Source of the DNA: JAYFRL01 sp034925905
GTDB lineage: Bacteria; Bacillota; Clostridia; Lachnospirales; Anaerotignaceae
DNA length: 39,796 bases
Direction of reading: 5' to 3'
Assembly (NCBI GenBank): GCA_034925905.1
Contig: JAYFRL010000025.1
Location: 1-39,796, forward strand
The notes beneath the pieces were generated by a model. It was not told the origin of the DNA, made no database searches, and saw only the letters and a list, made by a program, of their open reading frames with translations. Every line of letters begins with the position of its first letter. The stretch's first letter is position 1. Below are positions 22,635 to 30,952 of this stretch, piece by piece. The position numbers and the translations under genes are program-made.

Positions 22635-24533
22635 TTATTCAAGCTCAAAAGCGCCTGTGTAAAGCTCATAATATTTTCCGCCTTGTTCTATAAGCTCATT
22701 ATGAGAGCCGCGTTCTATTATTTTTCCATGTTCAAGAACCATTATAACATTTGAGTTTTGAACCGTGGAAAGCCTGTGCGCTATTACAAACACTGTTCTT
22801 CCCTGCATAAGAGTATCCATTCCTCTTTGGATTATGGCTTCTGTTCTTGTGTCTATGCTTGAGGTTGCTTCATCCAGAATCATAACCGGAGGATCCGCAA
22901 CGGCTGCCCTTGCTATTGAAAGCAGCTGGCGCTGGCCTTGTGAAAGCCCGCTTCCATCGCCTGAAAGTAGAGTGTCATAGCCTTTTGGCAGCATTTCTAT
23001 AAACCCGTTTGCGCCTGCAAGCTTTGCTGCCTCATAAATTTCTTCGTCTGTTGCGGAAAGCTTACCGTAGCGTATGTTTTCCATAACCGTCCCCGTAAAA
23101 AGATTTGTATCCTGCAAAACCATGCCGAGCGAGCGCCTCAGGTCGCTTTTTTTGATTTTGTTTATGTTTATACCGTCATAGCGTATTTTCCCGTCGGCTA
23201 TATCGTAAAACCTGTTTATGAGGTTTGTTATGGTTGTTTTTCCTGCTCCCGTAGCTCCCACGAAGGCTATTTTATGCCCGGGCTTTGCATAAAGCGAAAT
23301 ATTATGCAAAACAAGGTTTTCGTCATATCCGAAGTCCACATCGAAAAACCGTACATCTCCGCACAGCCTTGTATATGCTGCGCCGCCGTTTGGAAGAGGC
23401 TGCTTCCATGCCCATTCACCGGTGCTTTCGTTGGTTTCTGTTATTTCGTCTCCGTTTATCTTGGTATTAACCAAGGTTATGTTGCCGTTGTCGATTTCAA
23501 CTTCTTCGTCCATAAGCTCAAATATTCTTTCGGCGCCTGCAAGAGCCATTACAACGGAATTAAGCTGCTGGGAAACCTGGTCTATCGGCATATTAAACGA
23601 ACGGCTAAGCTGAAGGAAGCTTGCTATGGCGCCTAATGTGAGAGAACCTATCCCGCTTATTGCCATAGCTCCGCCGGCTATTGACAAAATAACATATTGC
23701 ACCCGGCCTATGTTTGCCATAACAGGCATGAATATATTTGCAAAGCGGTTTGCAAGAGTTGTGTTTTTGCAGAGCTCTTCGTTTAATTTATTAAATTCGG
23801 CTTTGGCTTCTTCCTCATGGCAGAAGACCTGAACAACCTTTTGCCCGTTTATGATCTCTTCTATATATCCGTTTGTGCGCCCTAAGGCTTGCTGCTGTTT
23901 AACGAAATAAAGAGAGCTTTTTCCGGCTATTTTTTTTGAAACGCCAATTATTATAAAAAGGAATAAAACCACTATAAGCGTTAGATGCAGGCTTGTTGCA
24001 AGCATTGCCACAAAAACCGCTATTATGGTTATAACAGATGCAAACATCTGAGGGAGGCTTTGCGCAAGCATCTGCCTTAAAGTGTCTGCATCGTTTGTAT
24101 AACGGCTCATGGTGTCGCCGAAGGTATGCGTGTCAAAATATTTTATGGGCAAATGCTGCATGTGCGAAAACATTTCATCCCTTATTTCTTTTAATATGCC
24201 TTGGGCTATAACAACCATAAGGCGGTTATATATAAAAGTTGCAAGAATACCCATGGCATATATAATCGCCATTTTTCCTATAGCTGCCAAAAGGTCTGAA
24301 AAAACAGGATTTGAAGAGGCCGTAAGAGGTACTATATAATCGTCTATAAGGGTTTTTAAAAACATTGAACCGGCAACCCCGGCTGAGGTGCTTAAAAATA
24401 TGCATATGAGCACAAATGAAAAGGGCAGCATATAATCCTTTTTTATATATGATAAAAGCCTCTTAACGGTTTTTTTCATATTCTTTGGTTTTGCTTTGCC
24501 TCTGGAATTTTTTTGGAAGCTTTTTGGGTTCAT
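22635..24533 (-). CDS. ABC exporter half-transporter (catalytic Walker B, degenerate signature)
   Basis: A 632-residue membrane ABC half-transporter. Six membrane segments span about 30-330 and the ATPase domain covers about 390-630. Walker A is GATGAGKTT and Walker B with the catalytic Glu is VMILDEATSS. The signature is SQGQ (LSQGQRQLLSIARA) rather than SGGQ. A stretch of roughly 40 residues (TNESTGEWAWKQPLPNGG region) is inserted before the ATPase domain, a feature I recognise in Clostridia homologues. The start overlaps the partner's stop by ATGA. With the preceding gene it forms a heterodimeric multidrug or peptide exporter of the BmrCD/LmrCD type. Confidence 0.92.
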   Translation of the reverse strand: MNPKSFQKNSRGKAKPKNMKKTVKRLLSYIKKDYMLPFSFVLICIFLSTSAGVAGSMFLKTLIDDYIVPLTASSNPVFSDLLAAIGKMAIIYAMGILATFIYNRLMVVIAQGILKEIRDEMFSHMQHLPIKYFDTHTFGDTMSRYTNDADTLRQMLAQSLPQMFASVITIIAVFVAMLATSLHLTLIVVLFLFIIIGVSKKIAGKSSLYFVKQQQALGRTNGYIEEIINGQKVVQVFCHEEEAKAEFNKLNEELCKNTTLANRFANIFMPVMANIGRVQYVILSIAGGAMAISGIGSLTLGAIASFLQLSRSFNMPIDQVSQQLNSVVMALAGAERIFELMDEEVEIDNGNITLVNTKINGDEITETNESTGEWAWKQPLPNGGAAYTRLCGDVRFFDVDFGYDENLVLHNISLYAKPGHKIAFVGATGAGKTTITNLINRFYDIADGKIRYDGININKIKKSDLRRSLGMVLQDTNLFTGTVMENIRYGKLSATDEEIYEAAKLAGANGFIEMLPKGYDTLLSGDGSGLSQGQRQLLSIARAAVADPPVMILDEATSSIDTRTEAIIQRGMDTLMQGRTVFVIAHRLSTVQNSNVIMVLEHGKIIERGSHNELIEQGGKYYELYTGAFELE

Positions 24534-26257
24534 TTTTCTTCCTCCTTTACCTGTGAATAATAAACCTCACGGTATATATTACTTGAGGCCAAAAGCTCGC
24601 TATGGGTGCCGGCAGCGTTTATTTTTCCGTCGTCCATAACTATTATTTTGTCCGAATCCATAACAGAAGCTGCTCTTTGGGCTATTATAATCTTTGTTGT
24701 GCCTGGTATTTCTTCCACGAAAGAGCGCCTTATTAAAGCATCCGTTTTTGTGTCCACAGCGCTTGTGGAGTCGTCAAGTATTAAAATTTTGGGTCTTTTA
24801 AGGAGGGCTCTTGCTATGCAAAGCCTTTGCTTTTGACCTCCGGATATGTTTGAACCACCCTGTTCAATATAAGTATCGTAGCCTTCAGGGAAGGAATCTA
24901 TGAATTCATCGGCCTTTGCCAGATGACAGGCGTTCTTAAGTTCTTCGTCGGTTGCGTCTTTATTTCCCCAGCGGAGGTTATCCTTTATTGTACCCGAGAA
25001 AAGCACGTTTTTCTGAAGAACGACAGAAACGGAATCCCTAAGTGCTTTTAAATCGTAATCCCTAACGTCCGCTCCTCCAACCTTAAGAGAGCCGCACGTT
25101 ACATCATAAAGCCGCGGGATAAGCTGGATAAGGCTTGATTTTGAGCTTCCCGTCCCGCCTATAATTCCTATGGTTTCTCCTGATTTTATGCTTAAATTTA
25201 TGTTTTTAAGGCAAAGCTTGTTTATATCCTTTGAATAGCTGAAATTCACGTTTTCAAATTCTATGCTTCCATCTTTAACTTCGGTTATTGGGTTTTCGGG
25301 ATTTTTTATATCGCTTTCCGCATCAAAAACCTCTGTTATCCTTTTGGCGGAAGCGCGTGAAATGGTTATTATTACAAAAACCATTGAAAACATCATAAGG
25401 CTCATGAGTATCTGCATTGCATAGGCTATAAGACTCATAAGCTCGCCTGTTGTCATGCTTTCCGCCACAATAAGCTTTGCGCCAAACCAAGAGAAGAAAA
25501 GGATTATGGTATATATTGAAAATTGCATTACCGGACTTAAAAAAGCAAGTATTTTTTCGGCTTTTGAAAAGTCTTTGTATATTGTCTCGGATACCGCGTT
25601 AAACTTTTCCTTTTCATATTCCTCGCGCACAAAAGATTTTACAACCCTTATTCCCCTCAAGTTTTCCTGGACTATAGTGTTTAATTTATCATAGGTTTTA
25701 AATATCCGTTCAAAAAGGGGATGCACCGTTTTTGTAATCATAAAAAGGGAAAGCATTAAAAATGGAACTACGGCAACAAATATCAAAGAAGCCCTATGGT
25801 TTAAACTAAACGCTGCAATAAGCGAAAAAACAAGCATAACAGGAGAACGTACAGCTATTCTTATTATCATTTGGTAAGCCATTTGTATATAGTTAACATC
25901 TGTTGTAAGCCTTGTTACAAGGCTGGCTGTTGAAAAAGTATCTATATTGTAAAACGAAAAATTCTGTACTTTATAATAAAGGCTCCGCCTTATGTTTTTT
26001 GCAAAGCCTGCAGAGGCATTCGCTGCAAAATAGCCCGAAAGCGTACCAAAAATAAGGGCAAGCAAAGAAGCGGTTAAAAGAGCGACCCCTATTTTTATTA
26101 TATAATCCATGTCCCCTTTTTCTATTCCGTTATCCACAAGAAAAGCCATAAATATAGGTATCAAAACCTCCATTATAACTTCAAGGGTAACAAATATGGG
26201 CGCTAGCAAGGATTCTTTTTTATATTCGCCTATACAGCTTGAAAGCTTTTTTATCAT
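24530..26257 (-). CDS. ABC exporter half-transporter (degenerate Walker B)
   Basis: A 575-residue ABC half-transporter with six N-terminal membrane helices and a C-terminal ATPase domain. Walker A is GGTGSSKSS and the signature is the intact NISGGQKQR. In Walker B the catalytic Glu is replaced by Asp (ILILDDSTSAVD). That substitution, combined with the altered signature of the partner, is the known pattern of heterodimeric exporters with one catalytic and one degenerate ATP site. The ribosome binding site is GAGGTGG. It lies between the MarR repressor gene and the partner subunit in one operon. The substrate is unknown; export of drugs or toxic metabolites is most likely. Confidence 0.92.
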   Translation of the reverse strand: MIKKLSSCIGEYKKESLLAPIFVTLEVIMEVLIPIFMAFLVDNGIEKGDMDYIIKIGVALLTASLLALIFGTLSGYFAANASAGFAKNIRRSLYYKVQNFSFYNIDTFSTASLVTRLTTDVNYIQMAYQMIIRIAVRSPVMLVFSLIAAFSLNHRASLIFVAVVPFLMLSLFMITKTVHPLFERIFKTYDKLNTIVQENLRGIRVVKSFVREEYEKEKFNAVSETIYKDFSKAEKILAFLSPVMQFSIYTIILFFSWFGAKLIVAESMTTGELMSLIAYAMQILMSLMMFSMVFVIITISRASAKRITEVFDAESDIKNPENPITEVKDGSIEFENVNFSYSKDINKLCLKNINLSIKSGETIGIIGGTGSSKSSLIQLIPRLYDVTCGSLKVGGADVRDYDLKALRDSVSVVLQKNVLFSGTIKDNLRWGNKDATDEELKNACHLAKADEFIDSFPEGYDTYIEQGGSNISGGQKQRLCIARALLKRPKILILDDSTSAVDTKTDALIRRSFVEEIPGTTKIIIAQRAASVMDSDKIIVMDDGKINAAGTHSELLASSNIYREVYYSQVKEEEK

Positions 26258-26277
26258 GTTACCACCTCACTTAATTG

Positions 26278-26712
26278 TTAGTTTAAATTTTGTTCCATTT
26301 TGCAGAGTATGTCTAAAAACATTTCTTTTTCTTTGTCTGAGATTCCATAAGCAATTCTTTCGTCTATCTCATATATTTTTTCCATTATTTTTTTATGTGC
26401 ATCTTCGGCTTTTTCGGTAAGCCTTATTTTTTTAAGCCTTGCATCGGAAGGAGAAAATTCCCGGACTATAAACCCGTTTTTTTCCATCAGCTGCAAAAGG
26501 CAGGTTATTGTTGAGCGTCTTATGTTAAAGTTTTTTTCAAGGTCTTTTTGAAAAGCTTCACCGCCCTGATTGTAAATATAGCCTATAACAAAGCCTTGAG
26601 CACCGGTTAATCCTGATTCTTCGGGCAAAGAAGAGTTGAGGTTTCTTTTTATGAGATGTGCAAGGTTTTTTATTTTAAAGCATATAGGGATGTTTTTTTC
26701 AAAAGCTTCCAT
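26278..26712 (-). CDS. MarR-family transcriptional regulator
   Basis: A 144-residue winged-helix protein. The DNA-binding region includes NIRRSTITCLLQLMEKNGFIVREFSPSDARLKKIRLTEKA (about 66-105), the typical recognition helix plus basic wing of MarR. Flanking helices form the dimer interface. It is the first gene of the ABC exporter operon and its promoter overlaps palindromes, so it probably represses the operon until a ligand binds. Confidence 0.92.
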   Translation of the reverse strand: MEAFEKNIPICFKIKNLAHLIKRNLNSSLPEESGLTGAQGFVIGYIYNQGGEAFQKDLEKNFNIRRSTITCLLQLMEKNGFIVREFSPSDARLKKIRLTEKAEDAHKKIMEKIYEIDERIAYGISDKEKEMFLDILCKMEQNLN

Positions 26713-26736
26713 TCTATCACCTCAATATATTAGCCT

Positions 26737-26786
26737 CCTAAATGTTAGGACACTAACAATTATAGCATCCTATTTGCAGTTGTCAA
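26737..26786 (-). promoter_or_regulatory. Promoter and operator of the marR-ABC operon
   Basis: On the minus strand TTGACA (26786-26781) and TATAAT (26764-26759) are 16 bases apart. Just downstream two overlapping palindromes, GTTAG-GACA-CTAAC (26744-26757) and CCTAA-ATG-TTAGG (26737-26749), cover the transcription start. This is a usual position for a MarR operator. Confidence 0.75.
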
Positions 26787-26842
26787 TAGTAAAATAAAAA
26801 ATCAGAATGGTTTTGTTTCGGGGCAGCTTGACAGCTAAGTAT

Positions 26843-26874
26843 AAAAAAAGCTCTGCCTTATGGAGAGCTTTTTT
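26843..26874. terminator. Orphan hairpin terminator between marR and the acetate kinase-like gene
   Basis: AAAAAAAGCTCT and AGAGCTTTTTT pair around a nine-base loop. T tracts on both strands would allow termination in either direction. No gene ends here: the MarR operon starts about 90 bp to the left and reads away, and the kinase-like gene starts 79 bp to the right. It may insulate the two, attenuate the kinase gene, or end an unseen short RNA. Confidence 0.6.
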
Positions 26875-26952
26875 ATGTATGAATTAATAAACGCTTTAAT
26901 TTTTTTTTGAGGTATGATAACATAGGATATATCATTTTTTAGGAGGTATTTT

Positions 26953-28137
26953 ATGCTCATACTTGTTTGCAACGCGGGGAGCACATCTTTGAAATACAAG
27001 CTTTTTAAAATGCCGGAGGAAAAGGTTTTATCAACAGGAAAGATAGAACGCATAGGCGATGCGAAAAAAGGCATATACGCGTTTAAAAACTGCGTTACCG
27101 GAGAAGAAAAAAACGCCGATGGAATAGACATAATGACATACACGGACGGTATAAACCTTTATCTTTCAGACCTTGCAGGCGAAGGGAAAGTTATTTCCTC
27201 TATTTCGGAGCTTAGCGCCGTAGGCTTTAAAACGGTTGTTGCCAAAGGATATTATGGAGTGCATATAATAACAGACGACGTTATGGATGCAATGAAAGAA
27301 TATATAGATATAGCTCCTGCGCACAACACGTTTTACATAGAAGCCATAAATACTTTTAGAAAAATATTGCCTGACACAACTATGGTTGGGGTTTTTGAAA
27401 CTAATTTCCACAGGACAATTCCTGATTATGCCAGGATATATGCGACACCTTATGAATGGTATGAAAAAGACGGAATATGCCGTCTTGGGTTCCATGGAGC
27501 ATCCCATGGCTATATAGCCTACAGAACGACTCAGATGTTTGGGGAAGGCAAAAAGGTTATATCCTGCCATTTGGGCGGAAGCTCCTCTATATGCGCCATA
27601 AAAGACGGTAAATCTGTTGAAACAAGCTTCGGGATGTCGCTTCAGACAGGGTTGCCTCATTCTAACCGCGTAGGAGACATGGACGCCTTTGCAATAGTAA
27701 GGCAACTCTCGCTTGGCAAAAGCATGAAGGAAATTGAGCATGCGCTTAATAAAGAAAGCGGGCTTTTGGGTATAAGCGGTGTAAGCAAAGACATGAGGGA
27801 TATTGATAAGGCGGCGAAGGAAGGGAACAAGCGCGCGGCTTTGGCAATAGATTTCTTCTGCCACGAGGTTAAAAAATTCATAGGAGCATATGCGGCTTCA
27901 ATGGGTGGAGTTGACTATATAGTATTTACAGCCGGGATAGGTGAAAAATCTGTGTCCGTCAGGGAAAAATCCCTTTCAGGGCTGGAATTTTTAGGGGTTG
28001 TTCTGGATAAGGAGAAGAACGCATCGGGAGAAGCCGAGCGTGAGATATCAAGCTTTGATTCAAAGGTTAAGGTTTTTATAATACCTACGGACGAGGAAAT
28101 AATTGTTGCAAGGCAAACTTTTAGCACAGTGAATTGA
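26953..28137 (+). CDS. Acetate kinase-family protein with altered active site
   Basis: This 394-residue protein aligns along its full length with acetate kinase (ACK/ASKHA fold): LVCNAGSTSLKYKLF, APAHNTFYIEAI, FETNFHRTIPDYARIYA, GFHGASHGYIA, GKSVETSFGMS, FTAGIGEKSVSVRE and the C-terminal IPTDEEIIVARQTF. By comparison with Methanosarcina acetate kinase, several key positions differ. The Arg91 region reads GFKTVV instead of GHRVVHGG, catalytic Asp148 is Glu (FETNFH), and Asn211 is Gly (CHLGGSSS). The TPLEGLAMGTR loop is SLQTGLPHSNR, although Arg241 is kept. It may phosphorylate a different carboxylate or act slowly. No phosphotransacetylase gene is adjacent. The ribosome binding site is AGGAGG. 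Confidence 0.85.
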   Translation: MLILVCNAGSTSLKYKLFKMPEEKVLSTGKIERIGDAKKGIYAFKNCVTGEEKNADGIDIMTYTDGINLYLSDLAGEGKVISSISELSAVGFKTVVAKGYYGVHIITDDVMDAMKEYIDIAPAHNTFYIEAINTFRKILPDTTMVGVFETNFHRTIPDYARIYATPYEWYEKDGICRLGFHGASHGYIAYRTTQMFGEGKKVISCHLGGSSSICAIKDGKSVETSFGMSLQTGLPHSNRVGDMDAFAIVRQLSLGKSMKEIEHALNKESGLLGISGVSKDMRDIDKAAKEGNKRAALAIDFFCHEVKKFIGAYAASMGGVDYIVFTAGIGEKSVSVREKSLSGLEFLGVVLDKEKNASGEAEREISSFDSKVKVFIIPTDEEIIVARQTFSTVN

Positions 28138-28190
28138 CAGCAAAAAAATCCGGGATTATTTTAAAGAACCCTCTATATTTAAGGAGGAAT

Positions 28191-28667
28191 ATGGATGGAT
28201 TAATTATAAGAAAAGCAGAGAAAAAAGATGTGCCTGTTATTCTTGATTTTATCAAGCGGCTTGCTGAATATGAAAATCTTTCAAACGAGGTTGAGGCAAC
28301 GGAGGAATCTTTAAGCAAATGGATTTTTGATGAAGAAAAAGCGGAGGCTGTTTTGGTTTTAGCTTCGGGTAAATATGTTGGCTTTGCGGTTTATTTTTAT
28401 AACTTTTCGACTTTCTTGGGTAAGGGCGGAGTGTATATTGAAGATATATTTGTTAAACCGGAATATAGGGGCAAGGGCTATGGCAAGGCTTTATTTAAGT
28501 ATCTTGCGAAAATGGCCAAAGAAAAAGGCTGCGGACGCCTTGAATGGAGCTGCCTTGACTGGAACAGGCCAAGCATAGATTTTTATCTCTCTTTTGGGGC
28601 AAGGCCTATGGATGAATGGACAATTTACCGTCTTGCGGGTGAAGCTTTGGATAAGGCGGCAGAATAA
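28191..28667 (+). CDS. GNAT acetyltransferase, spermidine/diamine N-acetyltransferase-like
   Basis: A 158-residue GNAT-fold protein. The acetyl-CoA-binding motif A is VKPEYRGKGYGKALFKYL (about 92-109). The regions YIEDIFV, CLDWNRPSIDFYLSFGA and an N-terminal IIRKAEKKDVPVIL resemble the eukaryotic-type spermidine/spermine (SSAT) and thialysine acetyltransferases. It may acetylate a polyamine or a related diamine, but substrate choice in this family cannot be read from motifs. The ATG at 28191 follows AAGGAGG. The longer frame starting at 28134 overlaps the kinase-like gene and has no such site. Probably cotranscribed with that gene. Confidence 0.85.
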   Translation: MDGLIIRKAEKKDVPVILDFIKRLAEYENLSNEVEATEESLSKWIFDEEKAEAVLVLASGKYVGFAVYFYNFSTFLGKGGVYIEDIFVKPEYRGKGYGKALFKYLAKMAKEKGCGRLEWSCLDWNRPSIDFYLSFGARPMDEWTIYRLAGEALDKAAE

Positions 28668-28708
28668 TGCTTGAAGCAATCTTTTGGTAAAATTTATATA
28701 GTTTCAAA

Positions 28709-28743
28709 CAATAAAAAAAGCGGCTTAGCCGCTTTTTTTATTG
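28709..28743. terminator. Bidirectional terminator between the GNAT and sigma-54 regulator genes
   Basis: A 16-bp stem (CAATAAAAAAAGCGGC and its complement) around TTA has A/T tracts on both sides and serves two converging genes. Confidence 0.93.
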
Positions 28744-28748
28744 TTGTT

Positions 28749-30446
28749 TTATAAATTATATTTCTTCTTTTTTCTTACAAGGGTCGATAAATCTATATCA
28801 AGCCTTAAAGCTGTATCGCTTAAAGTTGCGTTTCCTGAAAGGGCTTTCTTTAAAACGGCAGCTTCATATGCTTCAAGCTTTTCTTTAAGCGTTTTTCCTT
28901 CATCTGCAACAAACGGGTGTTCTTCGATTTTTTCCCTGCCAGGTATGTTTAACTGCTTTAGGATTGCATCTTTGTCTACTAAGTTTGTTTTGGATATTAT
29001 TACAAGCCTTTCAATGAGATTTTTCAGTTCCCTTATATTTCCCGGCCAAGCGTATTTTATCATTTCAGAATAAGCCTCGGGCGAGATGGAGATGTTTTTT
29101 GAGTATTTATTGTTAAAATCGCTTAAAAATTTATTTATAAAATCAGGTATGTCTTCTTTTCTTTTTCTTAAAGGAGGAATATTAAAGCTTATAACATTAA
29201 GCCTGTAATATAAATCTACCCTGAATTTTTTTTGACGTATGTTTTCTTCTATGTCTATATTTGTTGCGGCTATTATTCTTGCCCTAACGGGTATTGGGGT
29301 CCTTCCGCCTATCTTGTACATTTTTTTATCCTGAAGTACCATTAACAGCTTTGACTGCAGGTCATAGTTCATTTCCCCTATTTCGTCCAAATAAAGCGTC
29401 CCGTTTTCCGCCAGCTCAAACATGCCGATTTTTCCCTTTGAGGCCGCACCCGTGAAAGCTCCGGGTTCATAGCCGAAAAGCTCGGATTCAAGCAAATCCC
29501 CAGGTATTGCGCTGCAGTTTATTTTAATAAAAGGCTTATCTTTTCTTGAGCTTGAGCTATGTATGTAGTTTGCCAGATAGTCTTTTCCAACGCCGGTTTC
29601 GCCTAGGACAAGAATAGGCACGTCTATGTTGGCTATATGAGGCATTGTTTCATAAAGCGATTTAAAATAAGGGTTTTTACCGAAAACCTCTGGTTCAGCG
29701 CTGCTTGGGCCAATTGGATTGTTTTCAACTATGCGCTCGTTATCGTGCATTATAACAATCGGATCGGAATCATCCTTAGGCATCATTTGCTCTATTTCTT
29801 TTATATAGTCTACGGATTTATTCACGCCAAAGGCATATTTTAGATTTCCGTTGCTGTCTAAAATAGGCATGCCTTTTGCAACAATTCTCGATATTCCGTG
29901 CTTAGGGTCTATAAGTGTGGCCGCGGCTTTTGTTTTTAGCACGATATTCAACATGGATACCCTGAGTATTTTGTTTGTTTCGAGGTCATAAGAAGTATTT
30001 TTTATATATTCTTCTTTACTTATTCCTATCTGCCTTGGCATAGCGTCATTACAGTATATTATACGTGCGTCTTTATCCAAGAGGACAACACCGTCTGAAA
30101 GATTATCAACTATAAGACGGAATATGGAGTGTTCTTCCTTTAAATTCATATAGTTTTTTTCAAGTATATCGACATTCAAAAAGTCAAAAACCAATATAAG
30201 CTTAACAACATGCTTAAACAATTTTGCGCTTTGAACGCAATAATAAAGACCTTGATAGTTTTTTCCGGTTAGCTTTTTAATACCTTGATTCTTGGAGCTT
30301 GCTTTTATGTCGAAAAGATTTTCAATATCATCAGGCAGCTGCTCTGCTTTTTGAAGCTCTAAAATATCAAAAAATTTATCATTTGCAAAAAGTATTGTTC
30401 CCGCGCTGCTTAAAACGGCAATTCCAAAATCTACAGGGGTTTTCAT
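28749..30446 (-). CDS. Sigma-54-dependent enhancer-binding regulator (PAS-PAS-AAA+-HTH)
   Basis: A 565-residue activator of sigma-54 RNA polymerase. Two PAS-like sensory regions (about 1-85 and 105-230; the second contains LSDGVVLLDKDARIIYCNDAM) precede the AAA+ domain. That domain has Walker A GETGVGKD (near 282), the sigma-54 contact loop GAFTGA (near 328), Walker B TLYLDEIGEM and the arginine-finger region RVDLYYRLNVI. The C-terminal 40 residues form a helix-turn-helix (SDTALRLDIDLSTLVRKKKKY). There is no receiver domain, so a small ligand or redox signal probably acts on the PAS domains. The divergent SDR-TRAP operon has a -24/-12 promoter, making it the obvious target. The ribosome binding site is AAGGAG. 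Confidence 0.94.
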   Translation of the reverse strand: MKTPVDFGIAVLSSAGTILFANDKFFDILELQKAEQLPDDIENLFDIKASSKNQGIKKLTGKNYQGLYYCVQSAKLFKHVVKLILVFDFLNVDILEKNYMNLKEEHSIFRLIVDNLSDGVVLLDKDARIIYCNDAMPRQIGISKEEYIKNTSYDLETNKILRVSMLNIVLKTKAAATLIDPKHGISRIVAKGMPILDSNGNLKYAFGVNKSVDYIKEIEQMMPKDDSDPIVIMHDNERIVENNPIGPSSAEPEVFGKNPYFKSLYETMPHIANIDVPILVLGETGVGKDYLANYIHSSSSRKDKPFIKINCSAIPGDLLESELFGYEPGAFTGAASKGKIGMFELAENGTLYLDEIGEMNYDLQSKLLMVLQDKKMYKIGGRTPIPVRARIIAATNIDIEENIRQKKFRVDLYYRLNVISFNIPPLRKRKEDIPDFINKFLSDFNNKYSKNISISPEAYSEMIKYAWPGNIRELKNLIERLVIISKTNLVDKDAILKQLNIPGREKIEEHPFVADEGKTLKEKLEAYEAAVLKKALSGNATLSDTALRLDIDLSTLVRKKKKYNL

Positions 30447-30891
30447 GCCTTAACACTCCTTAATATAATAAAAAGCTTCAAAATACAGGTGAAATACAAG
30501 TAGCGTTATTGAATATGCAAAATTGCATATGTAACAAATTTACAAATCATGTTTTTAAATACAAACAATTTAAGATAAAAATTGTTGATAGTGTATAAAA
30601 TTTTGGTTGATAAATAATTCACATTGAAATTTTAGACATAATTAGAAAAAAAGTCAACAATTTTGTTGTAATGTACTTTAAAAAAACAATGTGTATGCGC
30701 GTTTGCAAAAACAAGACCTCAAATAAATTGTGTTTTTATAAATACAATTTATTAAAGAAGATATTTAGGTATAAAGGTTAAAGCAGGATACTAAAAAAAA
30801 ATTAAAAAAATATATTTAAGCTTAAGAAACCGCCATGTTCTTACAATTATACATCAATATATTTAAAATTCAATATCCCGAAATTTAATTT
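30447..30891. promoter_or_regulatory. Regulatory gap with several inverted repeats, probable activator sites
   Basis: This AT-rich gap has no gene. It contains ATATGCAA-AA-TTGCATAT (30513-30530), AACAATT/AATTGTT with a nine-base spacer (30564-30586), CAACAA-TT-TTGTTG (30655-30668) and AATAAATTGT/ACAATTTATT with a 12-base spacer (30722-30753). Three of the four share an ACAA...TTGT core. They lie about 140-380 bp upstream of the sigma-54 promoter, the usual distance for enhancer sites of an AAA+ activator. Confidence 0.6.
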
Positions 30892-30906
30892 TGGCACAGT
30901 TTTTGC
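30892..30906 (+). promoter_or_regulatory. Sigma-54 (-24/-12) promoter of the SDR-TRAP operon
   Basis: TGGCAC (30892-30897), five bases, then TTGC (30903-30906) matches the sigma-54 consensus exactly. It is 47 bp before the first SDR start codon and faces the divergent sigma-54 activator gene. Confidence 0.9.
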
Positions 30907-30952
30907 TATTTAATTTAGTTGGTAAAATATATAACGTTATGGAGGGATTTTA

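Noticed and set aside
27166..27864. 232-codon minus-strand frame inside the acetate kinase-like gene
   Set aside because: It is antisense to a clearly homologous coding region, has no family features, and lacks an upstream ribosome binding site.
26953..28137. Butyrate kinase as the identity of the kinase-like gene
   Set aside because: The motifs (GFHGASH, FETNFH, GIGEKSVSVR and the C-terminal IPTDEE) align with acetate kinase rather than butyrate kinase.
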